From positions 4,461-17,763 of the forward strand of contig DIPA01000100.1 of NCBI GenBank assembly GCA_002427055.1: a stretch of DNA of 13,303 nt, given 5' to 3'. Source of the DNA: Firmicutes bacterium UBA5500. GTDB lineage: Bacteria; Bacillota; UBA994; UBA5500. Shown here in pieces: positions 1 to 6,323 of this stretch (the first letter of the stretch is position 1; each line of letters starts with the position of its first letter). The notes under the pieces were generated by a model. The model had not been told where the DNA came from and did not search any database. It saw nothing but the letters and a program-made list of their open reading frames with translations. The translations under genes and the position numbers were made by a program.

Positions 1-831
1 GGTGGGGTAACTACTGTAGAGATAACTCCAGGTTCGGGGAATCCTATTGGTGGGCAAATGTGCGTGCTGAAAACGGCAGGTAGTATTGTTGATGAAATGG
101 TGCTACGTGATTATAACGGGATGAAAGCCGCATTGGGTGAAAACCCCAAGGGCTCTTACGGCCGCGGGCGCCATATGTGCCCGGGCACACGTATGGGTAC
201 AGCTGCAGTCATGCGGGGTGCCTTTTATGAAGCGCGTGCTTACCAAGAGAAACGTGCCAAAGACCCGCAAGCCGAGCTGAGCTTGCGCTGGGAACCGCTG
301 GTACAGGTTCTTGAGGGCAAGGTACCGCTACGAGTACACGCTCACCGTGCCGATGATATCGTTACTGCGGTGCGCCTTGGTGAAGAGTTCGGTATCAAGC
401 TGCAGATTGAGCACGGAACTGACGCTGCTGTAGTGGCCGACTTCCTGGCCGAGAAGCAGATTCCGGTTAACCTAGGGCCGTCTTTCTGGAACCGGGCCAA
501 AATTGAAACTCAGGCAATTTCCTTTGCAACGGCTGGCGTGTTAGAGCGGGCTGGTGTGTCGGTTAGCTTAATTTCTGACCACCCGTTCTTCCCAATTCAG
601 TATGTCAGTGTCGCCATCGCTATGGCTCACGCCGCCGGCATGACTGCAACCGGTGCCCTGCGCGCTTACACCCTAAGCGCCGCCGAGCATATGGGTGTGG
701 CCGACCGCGTCGGTAGCCTAGAGGCTGGCAAAGATGCCGACTTCACCATTTGGGATGGCTCTCCTTTCTCTATCCGCAGCCATATCCTCGAGACTTACAT
801 CAACGGCGAGCCCGTTTACACTCGCGCCTAA
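1..831 (+). CDS. Imidazolonepropionase-like amidohydrolase, 5'-truncated by window edge
   Basis: The reading frame is open from base 1 to a TAA at 829-831 (276 codons visible), so the N-terminus with the first HxH metal motif lies outside the window. The visible part matches the complete paralogue at 6324-7484 along its whole length: a GENPK..YG segment, a TRMGTAAV segment, the metal-site block VHAHRADD, then EHGTD, then ISDHPFF carrying the expected catalytic aspartate, and a C-terminal VGSLEAGKDADF strand typical of the composite domain of this superfamily (COG1228/PF01979). Such enzymes are metal-dependent hydrolases of cyclic or linear amide C-N bonds and are normally cytoplasmic; the substrate cannot be read from the sequence. 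An internal ATG at 58 is not a credible start, because conserved sequence continues upstream of it. A strong hairpin follows directly. Confidence 0.88.
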   Translation, partial: GGVTTVEITPGSGNPIGGQMCVLKTAGSIVDEMVLRDYNGMKAALGENPKGSYGRGRHMCPGTRMGTAAVMRGAFYEARAYQEKRAKDPQAELSLRWEPLVQVLEGKVPLRVHAHRADDIVTAVRLGEEFGIKLQIEHGTDAAVVADFLAEKQIPVNLGPSFWNRAKIETQAISFATAGVLERAGVSVSLISDHPFFPIQYVSVAIAMAHAAGMTATGALRAYTLSAAEHMGVADRVGSLEAGKDADFTIWDGSPFSIRSHILETYINGEPVYTRA

Positions 832-847
832 ATACAATCGCAACTAC

Positions 848-883
848 AAGGGGAGCTAACCCGCAACGGGCTAGCTCCCCTTT
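848..883 (+). terminator. Intrinsic terminator-like hairpin after amidohydrolase
   Basis: An 11-bp perfect outer stem (AAGGGGAGCTA with TAGCTCCCCTT), one mismatch, then a CCCG/CGGG inner stem around a CAA loop. It begins 16 nt after the stop codon. The T-tract is short (TTT), so termination may rely mostly on hairpin stability. A separate run of seven T (about 924-931) follows about 40 nt later, without a good stem in front of it. Confidence 0.8.
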
Positions 884-1015
884 GTGCCATGGCCTATGCC
901 GTCTCGAATAATCAATAAGCAGGCTTTTTTTGTGTGAACAACGAATCTAAAAGAAGGTGCTAATCCGCCAACTATACGCCGAGCCCTTTCGCGGTTCTAG
1001 AAGTCTCGAAACTTT

Positions 1016-1040
1016 GCCATGGGGACGGGGTTAGTGACAC
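1016..1040 (+). repeat. Degenerate REP-like unit upstream of the RAYT gene
   Basis: This stretch contains GGGGACGGGGTTAGTGACAC, which differs by a single base from the matching stretch of the intact REP arm at 1868-1894. The left stem has decayed (GCCAT in place of GTGTCAG), so the GTGTCA/TGACAC pairing is lost while the core and right stem remain. It is followed after 3 nt by CTATTG, as is the downstream REP pair. It is probably a remnant of the 5' flank of the RAYT unit. Confidence 0.75.
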
Positions 1041-1078
1041 ACTCTATTGCTACTATTTCTCTGAAGGAGATGATGTCT

Positions 1079-1840
1079 ATGCCTAGGGTCGCGAGGGAAA
1101 AGAGCGCAACCGGAATATATCACATCATCATGAGAGGGATAAATCGACAGACGGTTTTTGTAGAATCAGAGGACAGCGTTAGATTCGTGGAGACTTTGGA
1201 GAGGTACAACAGCATCTGTGAATATGAGCTGTACGCTTATTGCTTGATGGGGAATCACGTACATCTACTACTTAAAGAAGGCAAAGAACCTCTTGAGACG
1301 GTCATGCGCAGGATATGTGGGAGCTACGTTTTGTGGTACAACAAGAAATACAGCAGAATAGGGAATCTGTTTCAGGATAGGTTTAAGAGCGAGCCCGTGG
1401 AGGATGATAGGTATTTTCTTACAGTATTGCGCTATATCTTTCAAAACCCAGTGAAAGCCGGCTTATTAACTAGAGTAGAGGATTATCCCTGGAACAATTA
1501 TGGAGAATACGTTAGGCGGCTCAACAAGCCCGCCCTGCGGTTTGTACTGGGCCTTTTCAACTTAGATCAAGACATGGCGCTCAGATCTTTCAGCGAGTTC
1601 GTGAACCAGAAAAATGAAGATAAATGCTTGGATATAACGGAAACGAAGCAATTGAGGGACGCTGATGCTGTCAAGATTATTCAGGACTACTGCACAGTTG
1701 ATGCCCCATCAGCGCTGCAAGGTTTTGAAGCCGCCAGGAGGGATTCATGCTTAAGGGCTTTGAAGCAAATATACGGGTTGTCCATTCGGCAGATAGAAAG
1801 ACTGACGGGGATCAATAGGGGGATAATCCAGAGGGCTTAG
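1079..1840 (+). CDS. REP-associated tyrosine transposase (RAYT, IS200-like Y1 HUH family)
   Basis: A 253-aa protein. The start ATG at 1079 was chosen because AAGGAG (1064-1069) lies 9 nt upstream; the ATG at 1070 abuts that site and the more distant start lies inside a REP repeat. Visible features are the N-terminal YHIIMRGINRQ block, the HUH motif GNHVHLLL (His60, His62), the FQDRFKSE block, and RYIFQNPVKAG with Tyr119 as likely nucleophile. A C-terminal helix-turn-helix-like segment (about 225-253, LSIRQIERLTGINRG) is typical of RAYTs. Family knowledge: these single-strand endonucleases cut and mobilise REP hairpins and are usually single-copy, lacking classical IS ends. Context agrees, with REP-like sequences on both sides. 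Codon use differs sharply from the neighbours: 19 of 25 Arg codons are AGA/AGG and ATA is common, which suggests horizontal origin. The gene looks complete and potentially functional. Confidence 0.92.
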   Translation: MPRVAREKSATGIYHIIMRGINRQTVFVESEDSVRFVETLERYNSICEYELYAYCLMGNHVHLLLKEGKEPLETVMRRICGSYVLWYNKKYSRIGNLFQDRFKSEPVEDDRYFLTVLRYIFQNPVKAGLLTRVEDYPWNNYGEYVRRLNKPALRFVLGLFNLDQDMALRSFSEFVNQKNEDKCLDITETKQLRDADAVKIIQDYCTVDAPSALQGFEAARRDSCLRALKQIYGLSIRQIERLTGINRGIIQRA

Positions 1841-1846
1841 GTTGGA

Positions 1847-1937
1847 GCACGTGTCAGGGGGACGCACGTGTCAGGGGGACGGGGTTGGTGACACACGAGT
1901 GTGTCACACCCCGTCCCTCACCCCGTCCCCCTGACAC
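1847..1937. repeat. Inverted REP pair (REPIN-like), GTGTCA/TGACAC family
   Basis: Left arm 1868-1894 is 27 nt, begins GTGTCA, contains AGGGGGACGGGGTTGG and ends TGACAC. After a 6-nt loop, the right arm 1901-1937 is its reverse complement, except that a CA dinucleotide is replaced by about 12 nt that duplicate an ACCCCGTCCC segment. Before the left arm, the 17-mer GCACGTGTCAGGGGGAC occurs twice in perfect tandem (1847-1863, 1864-1880). The structure fills the space between the converging RAYT and M28 genes and could fold into a long hairpin that terminates transcription from both sides. Confidence 0.9.
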
Positions 1938-1940
1938 GCT

Positions 1941-2912
1941 CTATTGATTGGCGAATACCCAGGCTATGCGAATGGCGGCCTTGGTGGCTGCCTCTACGAT
2001 CTCGGAATTCAAGTTTTCGAAGGTATCTGTAGGTTGGTGTATATGTGGGTGCTCTTCTCGTAAGTCGCCCCAGACAAGTGTGATAGCGGGGAGGTTACGC
2101 ATCGTAAAGGCCATGCTATCAACGCCGCCGGCGAGGCGGTTATCGATGCGGGCTTTGACGCCGCTGGCCGCCGCTTCTTGCTCGGCGATCTTGGCCCAGG
2201 TCTTGTTGCCCTTATAGCCGCTATCGTAGACAACTAAGGTATCGCCGCTGGCACCGGCAATGACATCTAGGTTAAGCAAAACAACTTGCTCCTGTAATTT
2301 CTGACGTTCAAGGTGTTTTACTAGCGCCTGACTACCGACCAGACCGAGCTCCTCTGCGCTGAACAGCACGAAAACTATACTGATGTCCGGAGTTAGTTCG
2401 CTTTGACTGAAGATGCGGGCCAGCTCAAGCACGGCGCCCGCTCCTACAGCATTATCGTCCGCCCCGGGGTAGAGAATGCCGTCTGTCACGCCAAGGTGGT
2501 CATAATGTGCGCCAATTAGCAGGTACTTCTCACTGCTCTTGCCTGGCAAAACGGCAATGATATTTTCGGCCGGTTGGGTTTTATGAGCATCGAAGGCATG
2601 CCGATAGTCTGTAAATCCGGCCTCGCGCCAGGGCTCAAGGCCAAAAGACTGCAGCAGCTCAATGATGTAGTCGCCAGTTAAATCCTCATACTCAGTGCAG
2701 GCTTCACGACCGCTATATTCCTCGCTGGTTAGATCCTGAATCCATGACATCATCTGTTCATGATCGTACATGTTGAGCAGATATTGCATGTCATCTTCGG
2801 GGGCTTTGGTATACTTAAATGCGGGTTGACAGGCAACCGTCGTAAACGCCAGCAGTGTAACTAATAGCGCAGCCAGCAGCTTAACATTCATTCGTCGCCG
2901 TAACTGTTCCAA
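1941..2912 (-). CDS. Exported M28-family metallopeptidase (probable aminopeptidase, lipoprotein-type signal)
   Basis: A 323-aa protein from a TTG start at 2912-2910, chosen because a perfect AGGAGGT (2925-2919) lies 6 nt upstream; the ATG at 2891 has no such site. The N-terminus (RRR, then a hydrophobic stretch at about 10-27, then TVAC-Q with Cys28) looks like a lipoprotein signal, so the enzyme is probably anchored outside the membrane. The M28 di-zinc ligands are present in order: His136-Tyr-Asp138 in GAHYDH, Asp152-Asp153 in GADDN, Glu187-Glu188 in SAEE, Asp216 in LNLD, and His292 in HIHQPTDT. Family members remove N-terminal residues from peptides. It is downstream of the M14 gene on the same strand (73-nt gap), which suggests co-transcription and a shared role in peptide breakdown. 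Its TAG stop lies 4 nt from the edge of the REP hairpin. Confidence 0.9.
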   Translation of the reverse strand: MEQLRRRMNVKLLAALLVTLLAFTTVACQPAFKYTKAPEDDMQYLLNMYDHEQMMSWIQDLTSEEYSGREACTEYEDLTGDYIIELLQSFGLEPWREAGFTDYRHAFDAHKTQPAENIIAVLPGKSSEKYLLIGAHYDHLGVTDGILYPGADDNAVGAGAVLELARIFSQSELTPDISIVFVLFSAEELGLVGSQALVKHLERQKLQEQVVLLNLDVIAGASGDTLVVYDSGYKGNKTWAKIAEQEAAASGVKARIDNRLAGGVDSMAFTMRNLPAITLVWGDLREEHPHIHQPTDTFENLNSEIVEAATKAAIRIAWVFANQ

Positions 2913-2918
2913 ACAAAT

Positions 2919-2925
2919 ACCTCCT
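2919..2925 (-). promoter_or_regulatory. Ribosome binding site fixing a TTG start (M28 gene)
   Basis: AGGAGGT on the minus strand, 6 nt before TTG at 2912. This places the start inside the frame at a codon giving a positively charged signal-peptide N-region (EQLRRRMN). It argues against the upstream GTG at 2942 and the downstream ATG at 2891. Confidence 0.8.
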
Positions 2926-2985
2926 AATTCTTCTGGTGGCACGAAGAGGCTATCGGCTAGCCCTTCGCGCCACTGTTTTTACCTG

Positions 2986-4686
2986 TTAGGCTAGTTCAAC
3001 CTCGCGCACGACAGTGCCTCCGCGCTGGGAAATCAGTCGTAGTTTAACCCGTCGCTCGGCTTCGTTCTCAATTTTCACAGTCCAGTGCACGCGGCGCGAG
3101 CCTTGGGCGGGACTGCCGCCACCCCAGCGCACGTTTTGCACGGCTGCATAACCTGCCAGGTGGCCAATTTCTTGCTTGGCTTCGCAGTTGACTAGCGCCA
3201 TACCGCTAGCCAACTCAAGGCGCACGGCATCCGGTCGCACTGCCTTATGCTTCAGGGCCATCTGGCTGATATGCGTTGGCAGATAGCTGTGGTTGGACAC
3301 GACGGCACTTATATCGTAGACGCCAGGTGCCACCCGCTGTACCGCAACTTCGTCGATGGCTACCTCCGGTAAGGCCAAGGCGTAGTTCATAGCAAACTGA
3401 TTGATCTTATGGCACTCGGCCTCCAGCAGATGTCGCGGTGGGTTTTGGCGGAATTCCTTCATTCGATAGCCGCCGATTTCCACTTCGCCCAGCTGCGGAT
3501 GCTCGTATTTGTGCCAACGGACAAATCCCCTGCCGCCAAGCTCGCGGTCCGACCAGCGCAGGATGGCCTTATCCAGTTGATTGCGTTCTTCTGGCGTCAT
3601 GCGTTGCATTTGCTTGCTCTTTAGCTCGGGTGCGGCACGGCCAACCAGATCCCACAGTTCGGGGGTAAAAGCAAAAATGCCCAGCTGTTCGTAGCACCAA
3701 TCATCCAGCACCCCCGACCAGATATCGCCATAGCAGCAGACCACGGGATAGCCGGTGACGTCGGTACCCATCTTGCCGATAACTTCGTACATCTGGGCGT
3801 CATTGCCGGGGAAGTCTTTATCGGGCATAGTGCTGTGCGGACGGAAAAGCACGCCACCCGTTGTATGATAAAGCAGCACGCCGCCAATGTTCTTATGCTT
3901 GCTGATGAACTCCACCTGGTTGCGCGTTTCCGGTTCCGACAACGGGAAGGGGCCGGAGCCGGGCGTAAGCGGGCTATATCCGGCAGGGAAGTTACGGTTC
4001 AAGTCGAGCCCATATTTGGTGGACGCTACATTAAAGGGCCACAGTGCAGCACTTTGCAGCTCGCCCTGTTCGTCACGCAGAACGCCCTCTGTAAACAGAT
4101 GATAGAATGGTCCTTCCAGATCCCAAGGTTTGCGTTGTAGCATCAGACGGTCGTCCTCGGGATCGGCCTTCCAAGCACCACGCGCATCGTCACGTACCCG
4201 CATCTGCAAAATCTGGCCATCGCCGTCCACATCCTCGGGCTGTAGACCGGGTGGGTCTTCATCTTGTCGCCAATCGGGATAGGGGCGTACGCTGCTGCGC
4301 AACATAGTTGGCGTGGTAAGGTAAAGCTCAGCCCCATCGGGGTTAATTCGCGGTATAATATAGAAGCTACGGGTATCAAGCAATTTCTTCACCCGTTGGT
4401 CGCTGTCGTAATTGCCAACCAGGAAGTCAATTAGGTATAGGCAGGCCATGGAGCCGGTTACTTCACCGGCATGGATATTGCCATCGACATACATAGCCGG
4501 CTTGTGCTCGGCCGGGCCGGTCGCTTGGTTAGTTACTGTCATGGCCCAGACATTGCGCCCTTCATGGCTCTTGCCGATTGCCTCTAGGCTGCAGAATTCT
4601 GGGTAATGTTCAGCATACTGCTTTAGATAGTCGGTTAGCCGGTCGTAGGTATAGTATTGATTGAACTCAATTGCTACTTTGCTCAA
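2986..4686 (-). CDS. M14-family zinc carboxypeptidase with C-terminal beta domain
   Basis: A 566-aa protein from a TTG start at 4686-4684 with a modest GAGG site 9 nt upstream. The catalytic domain (about 1-400) has the M14 signature residues: His72-xx-Glu75 in NIHAGE, Arg113 with the NPDG block at 115-118, Asn230-Arg231 in DLNRNFP, SEPET at 250-254, His274 in LLYHTTG, and the general base Glu343 in FTPEL. A DVDGDGQI stretch near 153-160 resembles a calcium-binding loop. The last about 130 residues form a separate domain rich in beta-type sequence, of the sort often appended to M14 enzymes. No signal peptide is visible, so it is probably cytoplasmic. Family role: removal of C-terminal residues from peptides. 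It is the first gene of a likely two-gene operon with the M28 peptidase, divergent from the aldolase gene. Confidence 0.93.
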   Translation of the reverse strand: MSKVAIEFNQYYTYDRLTDYLKQYAEHYPEFCSLEAIGKSHEGRNVWAMTVTNQATGPAEHKPAMYVDGNIHAGEVTGSMACLYLIDFLVGNYDSDQRVKKLLDTRSFYIIPRINPDGAELYLTTPTMLRSSVRPYPDWRQDEDPPGLQPEDVDGDGQILQMRVRDDARGAWKADPEDDRLMLQRKPWDLEGPFYHLFTEGVLRDEQGELQSAALWPFNVASTKYGLDLNRNFPAGYSPLTPGSGPFPLSEPETRNQVEFISKHKNIGGVLLYHTTGGVLFRPHSTMPDKDFPGNDAQMYEVIGKMGTDVTGYPVVCCYGDIWSGVLDDWCYEQLGIFAFTPELWDLVGRAAPELKSKQMQRMTPEERNQLDKAILRWSDRELGGRGFVRWHKYEHPQLGEVEIGGYRMKEFRQNPPRHLLEAECHKINQFAMNYALALPEVAIDEVAVQRVAPGVYDISAVVSNHSYLPTHISQMALKHKAVRPDAVRLELASGMALVNCEAKQEIGHLAGYAAVQNVRWGGGSPAQGSRRVHWTVKIENEAERRVKLRLISQRGGTVVREVELA

Positions 4687-4789
4687 GAAGAATCGCCTCG
4701 CTTCCTATGCTAGTTTCCTCTTGTTGGTTATTCGCTACTTGAGCCAATTATTCCTGCGCCCGCCTAATGTCCGAAAGGAGGAGTAATCA

Positions 4790-5416
4790 ATGCCTAACGA
4801 ACAAGAACTGCGGCAGGCCATCTGCTGGGCGGGAGGCCGTCTTTACGAGCAGGGCTTTGCTGCCGCCAACGATGGCAATATTTCTGTGCGCCTTGACAAT
4901 GGCAACATGCTTACTACACCCACGGGTGTCAGCAAGGGCGAGCTAACGCCCGAGATGCTAGTAGTTGTCGATGCCTCAGGCAAGCTGTTGGCGGGGGAGA
5001 GGAAGCCTTCTACTGAGCTCAAGCTACATCTGCGGGTTTATGCGCGCCGCCCCGATGTTCAGGCTGTTGTGCATGCTCATCCGCCTTATGCTACCAGCTT
5101 TGCGGTAGTCGGCCGTCCCCTCAAGGAACCTCTAATCGCGGAGGCCATTGTGCACGTAGGTCCGGTCGCCTTGGCACCCTATGCCACCCCGGGTACCGAG
5201 GAAGTACCCGATTCCATCGAGCCCTTTGTCTTAACGCATAATGCTATACTGCTAGCTAATCATGGCGCCTTGACCTACGGCCCTGATCTCACAAGTGCCC
5301 AATTCCGTATGGAGAGCTTGGAGTTCTATGCCAAGATCACGGCGCTTAGCCAGCAAATTGGCACCCCTAGGCCATTAGCCCCGGCTCAGGTAGAGTGCCT
5401 TAAGTGCCCTAGTTAA
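4790..5416 (+). CDS. Class II aldolase/adducin family protein (L-fuculose-phosphate aldolase-like)
   Basis: A 208-aa protein starting at ATG with AAAGGAGG (4774-4781) upstream. The length and all key residues fit the FucA group: GNIS near 29-32, TPTG/SKGEL at 43-52, catalytic Glu76 in STELKLH, zinc ligands His95 and His97 in VVHAHPPYAT, and His158 in ANHGAL. Family members cleave sugar phosphates such as fuculose-1-phosphate into dihydroxyacetone phosphate and an aldehyde; related enzymes act on ribulose-, rhamnulose- or methylthioribulose-phosphates, and the substrate here is not determined. It stands alone, with no kinase or isomerase nearby, divergent from the M14 peptidase and ended by a clear hairpin. 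Cytoplasmic. Confidence 0.88.
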   Translation: MPNEQELRQAICWAGGRLYEQGFAAANDGNISVRLDNGNMLTTPTGVSKGELTPEMLVVVDASGKLLAGERKPSTELKLHLRVYARRPDVQAVVHAHPPYATSFAVVGRPLKEPLIAEAIVHVGPVALAPYATPGTEEVPDSIEPFVLTHNAILLANHGALTYGPDLTSAQFRMESLEFYAKITALSQQIGTPRPLAPAQVECLKCPS

Positions 5417-5421
5417 AGCTT

Positions 5422-5450
5422 AGACCCTGCCATCACTACTGGCAGGGTCT
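5422..5450. terminator. Hairpin between converging aldolase and zinc-ribbon genes
   Basis: Perfect 11-bp stem AGACCCTGCCA/TGGCAGGGTCT with a 7-nt loop, 5 nt after the aldolase stop and 17 nt before the end of the opposing gene. On the plus strand it is followed by GTTGTCTT, a weak T-rich tail. It probably serves both directions. Confidence 0.8.
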
Positions 5451-5467
5451 GTTGTCTTGCGCACCAG

Positions 5468-6088
5468 CTACTTCTTGTCACTGTCAAAAACCATTCCCGC
5501 TTCGATGTTCTTAGCTCTAGCTTCCTGCTTTAGGTCAGCGAGAATAGCCTCCCATTCTTCTACGGTGGTTTCCGGCTGCTTGGGATAGGAATCCCATTGG
5601 GCATGCAACTGCTTTATCTCTGCGTCAGTCATGTTTGGCCTGAGTAGTTGTTGTAGCGATGCCCGGGTATGAATACTAAGGCTAAAAGAATCCCCCAAGC
5701 CAATTGGTGCCTTGGTGCCAGCCTCATCGCGTTTCGCATACACATCATGGTGTTCCTTCAAGCAAAGCGTGCATTTAGATACTCTATCTAGAATTGGTGG
5801 CATGACTAGGCTGCCAAAGGTTGTTTTCCCCTTCAGTTCTATCTCGAACACTTTCAATATGCCGTTACAGGCAGGGCACTTTTGCGCAAGAAACAAAACC
5901 TTGAAATCCCTATAGTTGGTCAGAAAAACGCTGACCGACAGGAGTATAACAAGCAGAGACAGTATACCTAATCTCCAATCATAGATGCCAAAACGACTTC
6001 CCAGAGCCAGGTATAATACTCCCAAGATGATTACCAAGGCTGAGACGATGAGCGAAAGAATCACCCTAATCTTGGCGTGTTTGTACAA
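5468..6088 (-). CDS. Two-TM membrane protein with CxxC...CxxC zinc ribbon, function unknown
   Basis: A 206-aa protein with TTG start at 6088-6086; AAGGAG (6103-6098) lies 9 nt upstream and supports it. Two hydrophobic segments (about 8-29 and 40-57) form a hairpin in the membrane. They are followed by a treble-clef or ribbon-like set of Cys71-xx-Cys74 and Cys106-xx-Cys109, about 32 residues apart. The C-terminal part (about 120-206) is charged and helical, with a coiled-coil-like EEWEAILADLKQEARAK stretch. I do not recognise a named family. Codon use is closer to the RAYT than to the other genes: 6 of the 9 Arg codons that I could read are AGA/AGG, suggesting acquisition. It is monocistronic, with terminator hairpins at its 3' side only. 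Confidence 0.75.
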   Translation of the reverse strand: MYKHAKIRVILSLIVSALVIILGVLYLALGSRFGIYDWRLGILSLLVILLSVSVFLTNYRDFKVLFLAQKCPACNGILKVFEIELKGKTTFGSLVMPPILDRVSKCTLCLKEHHDVYAKRDEAGTKAPIGLGDSFSLSIHTRASLQQLLRPNMTDAEIKQLHAQWDSYPKQPETTVEEWEAILADLKQEARAKNIEAGMVFDSDKK

Positions 6089-6323
6089 CGCAATTCACTC
6101 CTTCCTCTACTATGCTAGTTTGATATTAACAACTATAGTCCTGCTTTAATTTTCATTCTTAATAGTAAATGGCAAAAACTTTTGGAGCCGAGGATAGCTG
6201 CTTCATTAACAGCTAAAAAAGGACTATCAATATCCAGCTTATTCGCTTGCAGGAATGCTGGTACAGATAGCCAATAAGATAATTAGCTACACTAAACTTT
6301 TACTTAAGGAGTGACGTAGATCA
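6089..6323. other. Divergent intergenic region, AT-rich
   Basis: The region should hold promoters for the zinc-ribbon gene (leftward) and the amidohydrolase (rightward). I see only weak candidates, for example GATAAT at 6278-6283 without a well-spaced -35 box. A 6-bp inverted repeat TAGCTG/CAGCTA (around 6196-6216) is followed by A residues rather than T on the plus strand, so it is not a rightward terminator. No small ORF with a ribosome binding site was found. Confidence 0.4.

Noticed and set aside
1019..1078. Longer RAYT N-terminus
   Set aside because: It would start inside a REP repeat with no ribosome binding site; family members start near MPR.
1847..1937. CRISPR-like repeats
   Set aside because: The repeats are inverted, have no regular spacers, and there are no cas genes; they fit REP elements.
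6190..6220. Terminator ahead of the second amidohydrolase
   Set aside because: The TAGCTG/CAGCTA stem is short and followed by A, not T, on the plus strand.
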